The notes: a model not told the origin generated them from the letters alone. Shown: positions 23,401 through 37,961, counted from the first letter of the stretch. The stretch is 64,000 bases of DNA from Lagopus muta (GCF_023343835.1 NC_064440.1:29333537-29397536), one strand, 5' to 3'. Numbers and translations are program-made.

Positions 23401-26400
23401 GGGCACAGACAGAGGACTGAAGGAGGAGAGTGCTGTGGAAGCATCCCTCAGGGAGGCGTATGGGTGGCTGGATCAGAGCTACTGCTGCAGAGGATGGTTT
23501 CATTCTCTTAGATTGCCTTGTTGGCTGAGATCAAGCTCTGTATACATTCTCTCCTACACCAAGAGTACCTTTTGCAGTGCAAATGTCAAATAGATTCCTT
23601 TATAAAGCCACAGAATGTCTTTTACTGACACCAAAGTGGAAAGATAAATTTAAAATTCATTTTCAGAAGAGTCTAGTTTACTAAGAACTGACATCATGAT
23701 TACTTTACATAATAAATGTTATCTGCAGATATTATCCAATATCTAAACAATCAAGCTCATCTTATCTGAGGCTACTGTCCCATATTTTGTATTCTTTGCA
23801 CTATATCAAGGGGTTTTCAGTTAATTTTGTGATATCCAGTTCTACAGCAGACATGAACATTTTGTGGAGTGAACACTGGGTCAGGATAAAGCTGGGGTTA
23901 AGACCTGAGCTGCTGTGTTCGGTGACAGGGGCTCCTTTACTGAGCCAGGGCTTGAGCATGTCTGTCAGGAAGTGTCAGACATCCCGTATCACTGTGGGAT
24001 GGAGTCCCAAGCCTGAACAAGGAAACACATACACATACATATAGTTCTGTACACAGATAATATGCAAAATACAAATAACAACTAATGCCTTTTAAACCTA
24101 AGTGTTGTCTTTCACATAGTTTCAGCACATTCATAAACGGTGAAGTTTTCTGATTTGTAAATGTACTTAACATAGGAATGATAATACAATCTCCAAGACA
24201 CAAACAGATCGTAAAAAATCCAGCAAGGCCATTCAAACCCCGGTGGTCTGCCAACAACCCCACAGTTTAATGCTGGAAATTAACTCCTATTAACTGGAAT
24301 AATTCTTAGTTCTTCTTTTAGCTCTCCCTCCATCTCCTCCCCCACAAGTCAGAAGTCAGCTCTTTGATGTCTGAATCTGATGCTGTTCGTCCCACATAGT
24401 TCCAAGTTCAAGACCCCACTGGTGGGCTGCACAGCATCTTACTCGCTGGAAAAAGTTGGTCAAAGTCCTGACTGCCATCAGAGGCTAAGTCTCTGGGTGC
24501 AATTTCCACTGCTAACTTGTGTCACTTAGCACCAAAACAAGCCTACATTTAGTGAATGAAAGGAGTCATTCCAGGAGCTCAGCAAAGAGCCCAAACACTC
24601 ACAGTCCGACAAATTCTTTTCAGCAAGCGTCAACAGTACAGACAGACAGACACATTATTTCAAGGCTCAGTTCTCCTGAATCAGAGAGAACGAAATGGAA
24701 TGAATTGCTTCAGCCAAACAAGAGTATTTAGTATTTATATCTATCTCATCTATGAGCAACATCACATAATATCAGCAATTAAATACCAGCTTAATTTCTC
24801 CAACCGCTGCCACATGTCTCTGCTTATGTAGCTACTTAGTGGCTTGCAAAGGTCTCATCCCTGCAGCATCTTAGCACACCACTGATTCTGTTCTCAAAAC
24901 TGTCCTCCAAGTGGAAAATTATACTTTCTTTTTAAGGGTTGAGAGAGGAGGGGCAACAAAGCGGAAGAGGTGGGGAAATCTACAAAACACATAGGCTGCA
25001 GCCTGTGCATACACAGAGTGCTGAACTGGCTCTGGACAAGCATGGGTACCACTGCTTTTATCTATAAAATAACAGAGTATTTAACAATTACTCATTTTAT
25101 GTGGATTTGTTCATGTCTCACACAGTCTGGAGAACAGAACCAGAAAATCATGCTTTCATTTTTTCCTAACTGGTACTAGCAGTAATACAATGAAGCAGTG
25201 AGTTTACATCGGTACAAGTGAATAACAAGATTCTCACTGACATATTAGTCAAGACCCATGCTTTAAGATTCCTAAACCAAATAACCTTTCCTCATTGTCC
25301 AATCTGAACACCTCTGAGCTTTGTTAGTCAGCTTTTTCTATGCTGAAACATTGATCCTAGACAGCTGCAACATGCTTACATTTGCAAACAACTTGTTACT
25401 CGTTTTCCTATTGGCATGATTTTAATTAAGGGTTTTGTAATTTTCTTTCTAAACTATTTGGACAGAATTCGTTTAAAATATGCCGGATAGAAAGCTGCTG
25501 TAAATAAAAATACTATTTAATGAAGATGGATTGATAAATTTACTTCCAAGATTCTGTGCACACTCATTATTCAAGCAATTTGTTCCAAATACATCAACAG
25601 TGGCAAAAACTTAATGACCTGTACTAGTGAATGTAATGTATTATTGCATGGATACCACATCATGCTGTCACGATATTTGATTTTCAGGTGATTACAGTTA
25701 AGTGGAGAATATTCCTCAACTTTTTATTAAAGGGAGGAAAGAATGAGAAACATTTCTGTTTGGAAAGATGCTTGTTTGGAAATGATCATCAAATGTGAGC
25801 CCTCCCAGGAGAGGGGAGGGAAAATCTCTGCTGTCTTTTTGCAAAAGCAGCCTGTGAGCCACGTTCATTATCCCGGCCTGAAATTTGTAAGATGGAAGAT
25901 TTACTTCAGTGCTACCAGAAGTTTCAAGTTTCATATGTGTTCTTCGACTAATTTAAGGTTCGGTTCTGCTTTGAACATTATGCACCAGTACCAGGCACGG
26001 TGCTGGAGCATTTCCATTTAGGAAATTCTTATTGAAAGAGGGTCCTGCTTGATGCAAAAAGGGCACTAGGGTTTGAAGACAAGAGCTGATGTCTGTTCAG
26101 ATTTGACCCGCAGCCTTTGAAAGTCTATAAAGCCCTTCAAATCAATGGATTTCATTATTTCAGTACTTCTGGAACAGGCTACCTTTGGAATATGTTGCCT
26201 TTTGTGATATCCTAAGGCTCTATAGGTCTGCTTGTTGAAACAGAGTTGCACAAAGGATTTGGTTTCTTCAGTCAGCACTATAACTGCTTTTGAGCTTTCA
26301 TCATGCTTCATATTTAGTATGATTACACAATCTTTGAAAGAAAGGTGCTTTACATTCTCTGCATTTGACTCTGTCTGTATTGCAGGCATGAATTAAGACT

Positions 26401-29400
26401 TCAGTCAAAAGATGTTTGCATCCCTTTGGATATTGCTACAGCTTCTTTCTTCTCCCTAGCAGAAAACTAGTAACCAGATTTTAATGCTTTTTTCCCCTTG
26501 CCTATGGATTTCATGGTGGTAGACATGTTTACAAGGGCATGTCAGTGAACTTCCTAATGCAAGTCAGTACAACAGCATCCATTACCTCCACTCCCAAAAC
26601 ATAGACCCCAAAGACTCAGAGCTACAATATTCTCTAGAAGGCTCTTGGAATATTCTCAGAACCACTTTTTAGAGTCATCCCTAAGTGCTTGTCAAATGAA
26701 CAAAGCCTGTTTGAGCTTCTTTTTTTCCCCCCTTTTTCCTTATATACACTTTCACCGCTCTTGTGCATATAGGAAATGGAAAATAAACTGATTCTGACTT
26801 AGTCCCTGAAGTCTTTGCTACACGGCTGGCAATACTAGAGGTGTTATTAAGTATAAACACCACCATGTAGTAGTAAAAACATCAGCTTTTTTTGATTTTA
26901 CCTTGTAAGGAAATGTAGATTTAAGACCTAATGCAGAAAACCAATGTCTATGTGATAAAACATCACATCTGAGAAATCTGGGGTTCTCATACACTGTTAA
27001 ATTACATTTAAGGAATCTCACCAATCTCACCAGTAGAAGTGCTTACTATTGCAATTATCACCACAGTAAACTCACAGTATTTAAAGCAGTGCAGTATTTA
27101 AAACTATTGCGTATACATATTTTGAACTTAATATTCTACTTTTGAGGTAAATGTAATCTGCTTAGATGTGAGACACTTTCATCTCATGAAAAAAGCCAGA
27201 ACCGGCCCCGAAACAAAACAGCTTGGTGTTCCCTTTAAGGTCTGAAGTTCTCACGATGTTTAACAGTGGCTAAACTGGAAATGATTCCTCAGTGATAGCT
27301 TCCTTCTGCCTCCCAGCCAGGCAGACTTGTAGAGCGAATAATTCAGCTGAGACTGTTGAATGTACAGTCAGTCAGAGGAAAGAATTGTTTGCACAGATTA
27401 TAGGTTTTTATGTTTCTCATATATATTTACCTTATATATATATATATATATATTTAACACACATATAAAGGAGAACAAGACTGCAAATAGCTCAATTAAA
27501 ATTTTCTATCTGATGTGCAGGTATTTTTTTGAAATTTTCAAATACCTATGAACAGAATGAGTAAATAAAAGGCAACTGTAGTTTATCTACACCTGTGTAA
27601 TCAATACATTCCCTGAAATATCACAGACAATTACAGAGAATTGATGGCTATTCTATCTCAAAACAACAAAACCTTACATGACTGGAGTGGTTTTGGAAAC
27701 TGAGGAGAATGGAAGCAAAAAGGATAGAGAACTGGATCAGTCTGCCTGAAGTTAAAGAAGTGGAGGTATTTATTATAGAAAAGAACACAATAAACTAGAT
27801 CATGTTCTGATTTGGACAGAGAAGATGTTTTCTACTTTGCATAGTAAAGGTAAAATAGATGGAATATAAAACAATAATACAATACAATATAATGGAAAGG
27901 AAGAAGTCCATAGTGATAACGAGGCGTCTTTAGGTAACACCTAATTAGACCTCAGAAGTTGGTGCCTTCAGAACAGATTCAGAACACCCAGGTTTACTGT
28001 AATATGCAAAATGAAGTTTGGAAGGGCTATCTGGTCTCATGATTTCACACAGAATCCAAGCCTTAGCAGAGACTGCAGAGGAGATGTATGAAGCAGCAGA
28101 CAATTCTGCAGGCTTACACAGTTTGAGGATTTTGTTCTGTGTTAGATACATAGGCGTTATCTCTGATTCACAGCCTCACCAGTCTTATTCTGCAAGCTTA
28201 CCAGGCTTGTTTAAATTAGTATGAAAAAAAAAAATCCAACAATCTAAATTCTTCAGTCTCGTCTGATTTCCTCATAGGGATGCAAAACCTGCTGTAGAGG
28301 CATATGACTATTCTGACACTCCTGAGAATTACACTGAGCTCCATCAGCTTTCTTATCAATTACCACTTGTTAAAAAGATTCCTGTTTAATTCTCTATTAC
28401 AATACATGCTCTTCCTGAGACCATGAGTAGAATGGCAAAACAGGTTTTCAAAAACAAAACAAGCAGAAAAAAAACCACAAGCCCAAATGAACATTATTTT
28501 AGAGTCATTGCTACTATTGAATTTTTTGATCTGCAACTGATATTTCAACTTTACTGCTTAAGTAAGTTTGCCATGGGAGACGAATGAACTGGAGCAGATA
28601 CAATAAAAATGATTGATTTTATTTGCCATGCCCAAAAACTGACCCAAACCCTTTTGTGATGAATCAAAAGCATGCACTTACCACAATAAAAGCGCTGGCA
28701 GCTCTGTGCAGCCCTTCCTGTCAGCACAAATCACACGTTAGATTGTGACTCCTCCGTAATTCAACACTGGCTGAAATCACGCAGCGTTGGTCCACTTGGG
28801 CAAGCTTCTTCCAGTTCCTTGCCTTTTCTGCTGCCTTTGTTACCCCTTGTAATTCTGCAGAAGAAAGAATGTGATAAAGGTTACCATAAAGCAATATCCT
28901 GACAGGAAATCTGACCTACCCCAAATTCAGATTTAAATATAATGCTTCAGGCTCAGCCCTGTATTGGTGGAAGAGAGATAAATATTCATTTACCGCTGCT
29001 GCAGCCTGGGAGAAGCAGAAAGCTACCACTCTCATGCTCAGTGAATATCACTTTAGAAAGAACTTCTTGTAGCAATTCTGTGTCCTAGAGCTGGTTTTCA
29101 AAGAGCAACTCTTCCCCAACAACCAGCTCCCAGGGGTCAGCTCAGAAAGTTGGCTGGTTTACAGGAAATTATACCTTCTCTGGAAATACTCATAACGTAA
29201 ACATTAGGAGTAGTTTAGGATTTAAATACTGTATAATCTAATTGAAAGGAACATATCATGTTTGCCTGCATGAAGAAATTACGGAATGTGGTGGTGGCTG
29301 TCCCACTATCTAAAAACTAGATGGTCCTACTACATGAAAACTATGTTTTGATTAAATTCTCTCCAGAAAATCAAAACAAAATTGTGCTATGCACTGGTTG

Positions 29401-29798
29401 TTACTGCTACTATTAAGAATTCCTGTGAGTTTGTACGTGCAGCTCTTTGTCCTGTTTCACGAAGGGCTAACACAGCTCCAGGCTTCCATTCAAAGGCTTC
29501 TTGAAACAAAGAGCATCTTATCTGCTTGATAGAGCTTTCCAAGGTGCAATGCAAATAACATCCTTCCCATTGTCTTCTGGCTGTTTGTGTTCAGTATGAC
29601 TCAAAGCACAAGCTACAAAACTGGCTATCAATTTTCCCCTTTCAGTTCCACTTTAGTAGTACTGAATGCCTGTACGATAAGTCTAAAATTAACCTTTATA
29701 TAGTAATGGCCAGATAATAGTGTTAATTTCACTGATGATTGACAAACTATTTTTATGTTGCTTGTTAAATACAACATCCTGAAAGAGGACTAATAATA
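20431..29798. other. Intergenic spacer between the CpG island and MSTN, left part
   Basis: AT-rich, with no recognisable exon of a known gene. It holds a (TA)10 run at 27433-27453 and scattered short open frames. The best-looking is 22647-22832 (plus, 61 codons, strong Kozak context), which I do not recognise. I saw no CR1 copy in this part. MSTN regulatory elements may be here, but nothing in the sequence alone proves it. Confidence 0.6.
27433..27453. repeat. (TA)10 dinucleotide microsatellite
   Basis: An uninterrupted alternation of T and A over 21 bases, set within AT-rich sequence. It is likely length-polymorphic. Confidence 0.9.
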
Positions 29799-30089
29799 AG
29801 TTGTTCCGAAAATAATGCCTCCTCTTTATTTCTATAGAGACTACAACAGATGCAAAGAGCACAGTAACACTCTCTGACAGTGCAAATTCTCAGCTACAAA
29901 ACATTATTTTTCAACAGTCATCACCAGTAGGTGCACGTTCTCAAGCTGCCCCTCTGCTGCCATCTGCTGCACAGCAACAAAACGTAACATTGGCAGCAAG
30001 GTTCAGTCCCTACTGCCGTACCACCAACATCCACCTCTAACTTCAAGGGCCAGCGTAATGAAACAGGAGGCAGTACTTTCAGAACAGCT
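29799..30089. mobile_element. Short mariner-type DNA transposon remnant with inverted ends
   Basis: The left end reads agttgttccgaaaataatgc and the right end, on the opposite strand, reads agctgttctgaaagtactgc. They form inverted repeats of about 24 bp with four mismatches, both finishing in ctcc. The element is about 291 bp with no transposase frame, so it is a non-autonomous internal-deletion copy. The end sequence (gttccgaaa.taatgcctcct) is the one I associate with the chicken mariner-like family Galluhop. A TA precedes the left end as expected for a mariner target site; the right flank has diverged. Family name is from recall. Confidence 0.7.
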
Positions 30090-31600
30090 CTTGTATGTTT
30101 CATATAATTCCAAATCCATGTTGAAATAACTAATTATTTCTTATCGTTTTTATAGGCCTTTTTTCCTTTATGAAATGCATACCAGTTCTCATGTAGCACA
30201 GTTGAAAGAAGTAATGTTAATGTTGCGCTAGCTAACAGGAAGGGGTATAAATGAAGGAAATCTCTTTTATTACATCAAACAGTGAAGTATCCACTCCACT
30301 CCAAATATCCTGGTGCAAAGCTCACTGGGCATAAAACAAGCTTTGTGCACTTACCACAAAATCAGCAGTATACAAACAACTCTATTAATCTGGGTATCCT
30401 AGAATATTATTTATATTAACTACTCCAGATCTACTCACAAAAAGCCCTTCTATAAGTTAGCACATACAGCATGCCTATTTTGGCTACCATCATGCCAGCA
30501 CAACTTAACACAGAGCTCTGGAGGAACACTAACTGTTGTATTTCAGGTCTGTTATACGAATTATGTTTTGTAAGCATCTTTTCAATTATGTGAACAGTTG
30601 ATGAACAATATGAGATGTTCTCATCATTTCCATGAGTCCAGGGTACATGTCCACTCAGGCAACGACAGGCAGCTATTTGGTACCAAGTGTTGAGTTCTAA
30701 GTTGGTGTATTTATCTGCGGAATGGTTAAGGTGTTTTGAAAGTCTATTACTAAAGGTGGAAAAAAAAAAACCCAAATCAGTCAATTTCTTTGCGGTTAAT
30801 CCTTATTTCTCATCAGCCACTTGGCTTGTGCTGCAAATTAGGGGGCTTGATGAGAAAGAAGAGCTTGCACGTGGCAAGAAAAAAAACTTGTAAATTTTTA
30901 AAGCAGCAGCCTTTATTGTGAGAAATTGGACATGTCTGTGAAAGGAGCCAGAGACGGTTCCCAAGAGAAAGGGGCAGGACAGCTAATGCTCTAACCAGTG
31001 CAGATTATTTTCCTTGAGTTGGTGCTCTTAAGGGAAGCTTCATAATGGAGCTCATAAATAAGAAACATCTTTATTACATCAACAGGAAACAAGCAACAAG
31101 GAAGAAAACATTTATAAAAGGAGAGACAGTAAAAGCTGAGTTTTTATACTTATAGAGTAGACAACACTTAAAATATTCTACAAATAATGTCATAAGACCT
31201 CTGGAGTTGCGTTAACTTTTGAAACATTTATGTTTACGACAGCTAAACCAAAGTATTACAGATGAAAGCCTGAGGCTTTACCAGCCAGCTTCTCTGGTAG
31301 ATATGCCAGCAGCCAGGACAGAACTCTGCAGAGCATTCTGAGTGTCTACTTGAATATAGAATGACTGCACTGCATTGCTATGGACAGCATTACAGCATGA
31401 CTTGTTATGTTCCATTCAAAAAGAGTTCTGTGAATGCATTGCCACCACAGATGCACAATGCTGGAGCAATGTGCCAGGCCTGCAATCACAGAAAGCTCTT
31501 TTATTTTAACCACTAGAATTTGGCACATGTGTACACATTCACTCTCTGAAGTTGTAGAACGTTTGCAAGACTTCATTTCAAAGCCAGCTTTTCCATTTGC

Positions 31601-31627
31601 AAAAAAAAAAAAAAAAAAAAAAAAAAA
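31601..31627 (+). repeat. A27 homopolymer
   Basis: Twenty-seven consecutive A between ccatttgc and gtgaaaac. No upstream open frame or obvious target-site duplication marks it as the tail of a processed gene copy, so a slippage-expanded tract is the simpler reading. Confidence 0.9.
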
Positions 31628-31993
31628 GTGAAAACTGACTTCACCACTGCTTATCATGCTGCTGTGGTTATGCTTATCATCTGTAGGCAAGGGGGTACCA
31701 GGCCTTGCAGGCTGTCCCCGTTCTGCCTACACCTGAGTTCAGCAGAGACAAAGCCATGGAGTGGAGCTGTAGCAGAGGCAGAGCACAAACACAGGGAGAT
31801 CTGGCAGAGGATAGCTCGAGGTGGACCCACAGTGATCTTATATGAAGCCATCTTTAGATCAGATGGGTTAATTCATTCAGTTGTGGCAATGGGCAAAGAT
31901 TAAGGACAGTCACTATTGCTGCATTTGCAATTGCCAAACTGCGTTTTCCTGGATTTGTTAGAACATCTCATAAGTTTTAACTTCTCGTGTACT

Positions 31994-32086
31994 AGGGAAA
32001 AGGAGAAGAGATGAGACAGGCAAGGGGAAAAAGAAGAGGGAAAGGAAGAAGAGGGAAAATAGGGAAAAGAGTGGAAAAAAGAAAAC
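31994..32086 (+). repeat. Polypurine tract
   Basis: Only five pyrimidines (positions 32012, 32017, 32021, 32060 and 32072) interrupt 93 bases of A and G, with an unbroken purine run of 38 at 32022-32059. The G/A composition has no regular unit. Confidence 0.8.
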
Positions 32087-34175
32087 ACTTCAGACTCGGA
32101 GCAGTCTGGGTCTCCACGCCCCAGTGGGTGCCATTCCCGCAAAGCCCAGCAGAGGACAGGCCGCACACAGCAAACGACAGATTGCCAGCCCCAAAATCCC
32201 TACTTCACTTTAAGGAGAGTTGTTACCGTTAGAGATAACAAAATGAAGGGCTTTGGTGCTTCATATGCCTTGGTTGTGCAGAAGGGAAACTATTCCCCGT
32301 CCAGCACCGGCTCCTCATAGGAACAGCACGTTTCCCAGCACACGGTGGCCGTGCTCCCAGCAGAGTGCTAGCATGTCGCTGGGATGGCTCCGACTTCACA
32401 CCTCCCAGGTTGATAATGACAATCCCACCACCACCTGCAGGTTTCTGCAAGGATTTCATGGTTTTCCTCAATGCCCAGAGATAACTTCCCCTACTTGTTA
32501 GATGGCACTGAAAGCTGCCTTGGACAATGGCTGAACAGGCACATGGATTTCAATTGCACGCCTGCACCTGGGGTCATGCTGGTACCATTCCCTCCATTGC
32601 TCTGTGACTCAGGCCTGGTTTTCCTCAACTGTTTCAGTAAACATTGAATATTTATGTCAGAAATTCTGCGTGGAAGTATAAAAGATTCAGAAGAATCTTG
32701 AATCTTGAGAAGAGAGCATCTTGTTACAGGGAGGGAGCCTTTAGAAATAAACAGATGTTTAACAGGGCACTACTGTAGGATTTAAGACTGATAAACATTA
32801 AAGTGAAGGCTGCAGAATAAAAAAATGAAAACAAAACAAAACTGGAAGCATTTATTATAATTGCATCCTCCCTTAAATGTTTTTAAGAAGTCCAATGGGA
32901 ATACATTTCCTTATCTGCTCATAAAGTTCATTTCCATCAGCATATCTGGTCAGTTCTAGAGCAATGATGTGAATTAATGAGCACTGGAATATGCAGAAGA
33001 GAAAAACACAACAGGAACATTGTAGCCATGCACAAACATACAGCCCTAACCCACAGTCAGGAGAAGACCGTGAGAAGAGAAAGCTGTCAGACACCAGCTG
33101 AAGGAGACCCAATGTCATTTCCCTAAACTGCACTAAATTCAGCAGCAGCTCCTAGGCAAGCTGAGAGGTACATCAAAGGCAAACATTGCTGCAGAACCAG
33201 TTTCCCACCCATTTCATCTACTGCATACTTACATACCACTGCTGGTGAGGAAGTCCTTAGCAGGTAGGACTCCCTACCTCTCTAAGCTCCTGAAGCGAGG
33301 AAATCATCTGCCAGGCAGAGTGAAGTTTTGCCTTGGTACTTAAAACGCAGATGCAGACCCAAGTATGCCTTGAGAGGAGGCTCTGCAAAATCCCAGGTGC
33401 ATGAACGTGTTGATTTCCCTGAGAAAACAATGGGAGAGCAGGAATTGAGGAGTTGCAGCAGATCCCATTCAGATGCCAGCACATCATGGCACCTGGATCC
33501 AGCACCACGCTCTTACACGAATCCTGCTATTACCCAGAACTCAAAACTGGTGAAAACAAAATGAACTTGCTACTTTCTTTTTTATAAGTCAAAGGAATTA
33601 GACATCCATACCATCAAGTAGCTGATGTAGCAGAATGTTTAGGTTATATATGACCACTTCTGCAGGAAAATATACAGAGAAGGACAAACTATTCCAGGTT
33701 TCTTGTTACCAAGATTTCTTCCTAGTTACAGATTTCATATTTTAGTTAATGGCATTAAGTTCAATTAAAAGTGTGGTTATTTTTGCCTTATGGTAGCTGC
33801 AGCTTTAATTTGCATAATACAATGTTGATGTTTTTACAGTTTTTTTTGTTATTGTGATACTTGTTTCATTAGACACTATCTCATACACACTGTCAAGTTC
33901 AGTAAAATGCTCTCCCTTACATTTCGGGTGTCTGAGAGAAAGCACCTGGTGAGTTAGAACAGTTGGGCTCATACCTCATACTTAAGCACTTCAGATACCT
34001 CAACTCCACTGCATTTCACTGTATGCCTAATTTTTCCTATTTAGTAGTAACTGTTCTAACCAAAATTATTTCATAACCATTACACACAGCTATAATAGCA
34101 AATAAGTGAGAAATCAATCTAGTAAAAAATATTTTAAATGGATTTTCTCTTCTTTTTGATACTTTATTCTAGAAG

Positions 34176-34236
34176 CAGGAGGTTGGACTCTGTGATTTCT
34201 AGAGGTCCCTTCTTACACCTGCAATTCTGTGGTTCT
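34176..34236 (+). mobile_element. CR1 LINE 3' tail
   Basis: The text caggaggttggactctgtga, followed by tagaggtccct and an attctgtggttct octamer-like end, is the CR1 3' terminus in sense orientation on the plus strand. Only about 60 bp remain. It is the only CR1 copy I see in the 20 kb upstream of MSTN. Confidence 0.75.
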
Positions 34237-37200
34237 AAAAAGTGATACAAGGTAACTGAATGGTTATCGTACCCAGATGTCCAGGAGCTTCCTTATAATA
34301 TTTGTTTCAAATTAGGGGTGGAATCCAACTGGTTCTGAAGTAGAACAAAAATTATTGTGAGCAGCAAGTGCATGTTTACATTGTGCATTTAATAACACAA
34401 TAAAATTACAAAGTGCATTTAATAATAATCGAGTTTTTATTCAAGTTCTACCTTTTGCAGTAAGCCAATTATGGGAATAATTTCATTCAATTTAAATGAC
34501 AGAAAAATGAGGAGTGAATTTCTTGTCTTCTATTCGGTAAGGAAATGTTTGACAATCTAGCCTACAACAGAATGAAGATGCCTGATTTCTGGCACGGTTA
34601 TAACCTACATCCTTCTCCTCCCCTGTCATAAGCTTCTTCATACTCTCATAACTCCTTCTCAGAAATGGTCTGGTTCCCCTTCATTGCCATTTGGTCCACC
34701 CCCGTAACAGGCTCAAATCCCATCCTGCCCTAACTATCTCTTCTGGGTTACTGGCCAGGCAAGGGATGACACAGTGTAGATGGTCCAGAGCTATCAGTGA
34801 GCTGACTAATGACTAAGCACATGCTGACTGGCTAATTAAAGGCTGCCAAAAAGGATGGGTAATGGTTGGGCTCTGCTTGCCTTCTCCTCAGGGAGGGCAT
34901 TAGTAATCTTCTTTTCCTCTACACAGTCACTGTTTTTCCATAAAACTCACAGTAACACAGCGTCTTCAAAACCTTTGTCTCAGTCATTTTGGGGTTTGGA
35001 TATTTTTTTCTATTTTCTTTAGGTTTTCCAACGAGTATGAAAACTATTGGGGCAAAGCAGAAAGCCAAAAGGCAGCTGACAGTTAGACAAATGTGTGACT
35101 TTTCTCCTTTGAAAGAGACACATGTTGCTTGATTTTGGGGGCCTGAGTCATGATCTTTGAATAGCCAGGGTTGGGAATACTGTTCACTATTGGCAGGCAC
35201 AGCGGGTAGAATGACACAAATCCCAAAGATAATATTAAAATGCCATAAAGTTCAGTAAGATGTGCATTTCATTTTTAACTCTTTGGTTTTGCTGATGGTA
35301 ACGTGCTGCTTATTTTTAAATCATTTTTGTAAAATAATTTATTTGGGAAACACTTTTATCTGGTTACTTTCCTTTCACTTATTATTTACTTTTGTCACCT
35401 ACATCTGTAGTCAGCATTATCCTTCAATGCCACAAAGTCATAAAGAAAAACCATTTCTGTATGGCACTGTTAAAGACATTGAGTGTTTCAGTACCTCCTA
35501 ATCAAATGCTATGCCTTAAGCTCTCCCCAAATTCTTGCAGTCTCATAGAAAAGAAACAGCAACAAGAAAAGATGAAGACAAAGTTATTCTACTAACAACC
35601 TACAGGTATTCAGAGAATGTGCATCACCATGGTGGCTGAGAGAAAACTCTGCCCTTGCTCCAAGCTCGCTGGCATTTTCAGGCATGACAAATAAAGGATT
35701 TACATCCTGCAGTCATGAACAAATGCATTATTGACGGAAAAAGAGTGGCTTTTTTTTTTTCCTTCCACAATCATTACACAACGCTGACAGAAAATCGTGC
35801 ATTAGTTCACAACAAGCCACAGTCAGTGGAAGACCTTGAAGGAGGAGGAGGCCAGGTCTCGCACCAGGCAAGCAGCTGCACAGCACAAAGAAGAGACATG
35901 CTGGTAGAGGCGTTTCTCACCGGCCACTTCTCTCGTCCCTTCTCAAGCATGATGAGTGGCTCCCAGCCAGTCTGCCAGAGCATTTAATGATTCTGATTTT
36001 AACGACTGCGTCAGTGTTCCTACCTGTTTATTGATGGATCATCATTCCCTTTGGAACTGAATCTACTGTGAAACTTGGCACTATTATTAAGGTTTCCACT
36101 TGGTGGTAGATTCCCTTTTATGCTCAGCTTTTTAGTCATTCTGATTAATATAAAATAGCTTTATTATGATATGCATCGTTATAATACATTAAAAAGAACA
36201 CCACGACCCAAAACAAATAAAGAACCAACCAAAACCTCATAAACAGTCTGGAACTGGGTTAGCGATTTTCGAGATTCTTTATGTGAATCATCCTATCCAC
36301 CATTCATAAAGATGTTTTTCAGCACCTGTAGTGTACTGGCCTCTTAAAAGTGCAAGAATACTAAGAGTCTGTTTAAAACAGTATGCTGTGAACATGGCAT
36401 TGCAAACTCAGATCTCTCCTAACTTGTAGTTCCAGTGAACCACGAGCCCCTTTATGTTTCCATACACTGAGAGCACTGACAGGAGCATCTTGCATCAAAA
36501 TAAATGCTCAGGATATAAGCTGTCAAAATGGTTGCTCTACACATGGATCTGGCTGAAATGAGAACATTGAAGTTAGACCCTAAAGCTGCAACCTGGAACA
36601 TGTGAGCACAACACATTTATTGCTTGCATCAACTTTACACCATGGAAAGACAATCAGTTTAAATCGAATACTCAAGATTTATGAGCTGAATATTAGGCTC
36701 AGTTCTGTGCCATGCAGTGAATTTCTGTGCCCTCGAAAGGTAATGCAAAATAACACAAATGACTAGGCAGAAAAAGAGCTCTTGGATTGTTCTATCAAGT
36801 AGCATTCTTCCTATACAAACGTATGCAAACAAATGCCCATATTTGCCACGCTTTCACGCTCTAACATATAGACCCCCAATTCCCCAAATGAAAATGAATT
36901 TTTTTTATTTTTGCTAGCAGCATGTCTAGTCTCATCTACATTAATGTGAGATTTTACAAGCCATGACCTGTAATTATACAATGCTGTCTAGGTGTGCCTT
37001 ATGCAGTAAGCATATTGAAATCATAATTATAAAAATGTAACTGGGATATAGAAAACTTACATGCTTGAATAGAAAGCCAAACACACTATCACTTCAGTTG
37101 GCATAATACAGAGGTACCCTGAACTGAAGTAAAATAGGATATGAAAAATGAAGATTTACTGACAGAAGGAATTTAAACAGTTTATGTCATTTACAAATTT

Positions 37201-37918
37201 CAGTAACAATGGAAAAAGCAAGCTGGACTATTTCTGTGTAATATTACAGTTGAGTAGCTCATGATATTCCTTAAAAATACCTTTGTTACTGAAGGTCTCT
37301 CAGTATCTAATTTGCTGCCCAGGATTTTGCTGACAAGGCAAACTTTCTTTACTTACTAAGTGTCTACACACTTCAGTAATTCATTTTGATACTAAAGGGT
37401 CAAATAGTTAGCCCTTACTTTTACTCATACATGTACAAAATCTTTATTCCTGCTTATCTAGTACTTATGAGAAACACCTATTACAGTTGACCGAAATTTG
37501 AACTGCTTAATACATTTAAACTGTTGCACAGCACAGATTCCTAATGTTTGCAGTGTATGATTACATATTTTTTCCCTCTTTTTTTCTTTTTTTTAAAGAA
37601 ATCCCTCAGAATTGTACTTTAGATAGCACAAACTTTCAGTCAAAATAGTGACAGAATCCTAAAGCAACTCTAAAGAAAGCTCTGCCTCAATTCATAGTGC
37701 AGCTATGTGTTCAGTGTATATTTAAGAATGATAGTGCTGTCTTCCAGCACTGCTGCCCATAGTACTTGGAAACATATCCTTTCAGTATGTGAAGATGTAT
37801 CCTCTATGAAGCCACCAGATAAATCAGTTCACCCTTGGCTGTAACTAAATGCTGTCTAGTGACTTGTGATCGACAGGGCTTTAACCTCTGACAGCTAGAT
37901 TCATTGTTGGGACAACAA

Positions 37919-37923
37919 CCAAT
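37919..37923 (+). promoter_or_regulatory. MSTN: CCAAT box of the MSTN promoter
   Basis: CCAAT in the context acaaccaatcg, 38 bp before the TATA box at 37962. Spacing and order fit an NF-Y-type promoter element, and vertebrate MSTN promoters are known to carry CCAAT and TATA boxes. Confidence 0.65.
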
Positions 37924-37961
37924 CGTCGGTTTTGACGACACGAGCCTAATCAAAGTTGGAG

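Larger units (their letters stand above)
30090..37918. other. Intergenic spacer upstream of MSTN
   Basis: AT-rich and without recognisable exons. It contains a run of 27 A (31601-31627), a nearly pure purine tract (31994-32086), a CR1 3' tail (34176-34236) and several CAGTTG E-box-like motifs within the last 1 kb (near 37094, 37241 and 37488). All open frames are short and unsupported. Confidence 0.6.
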
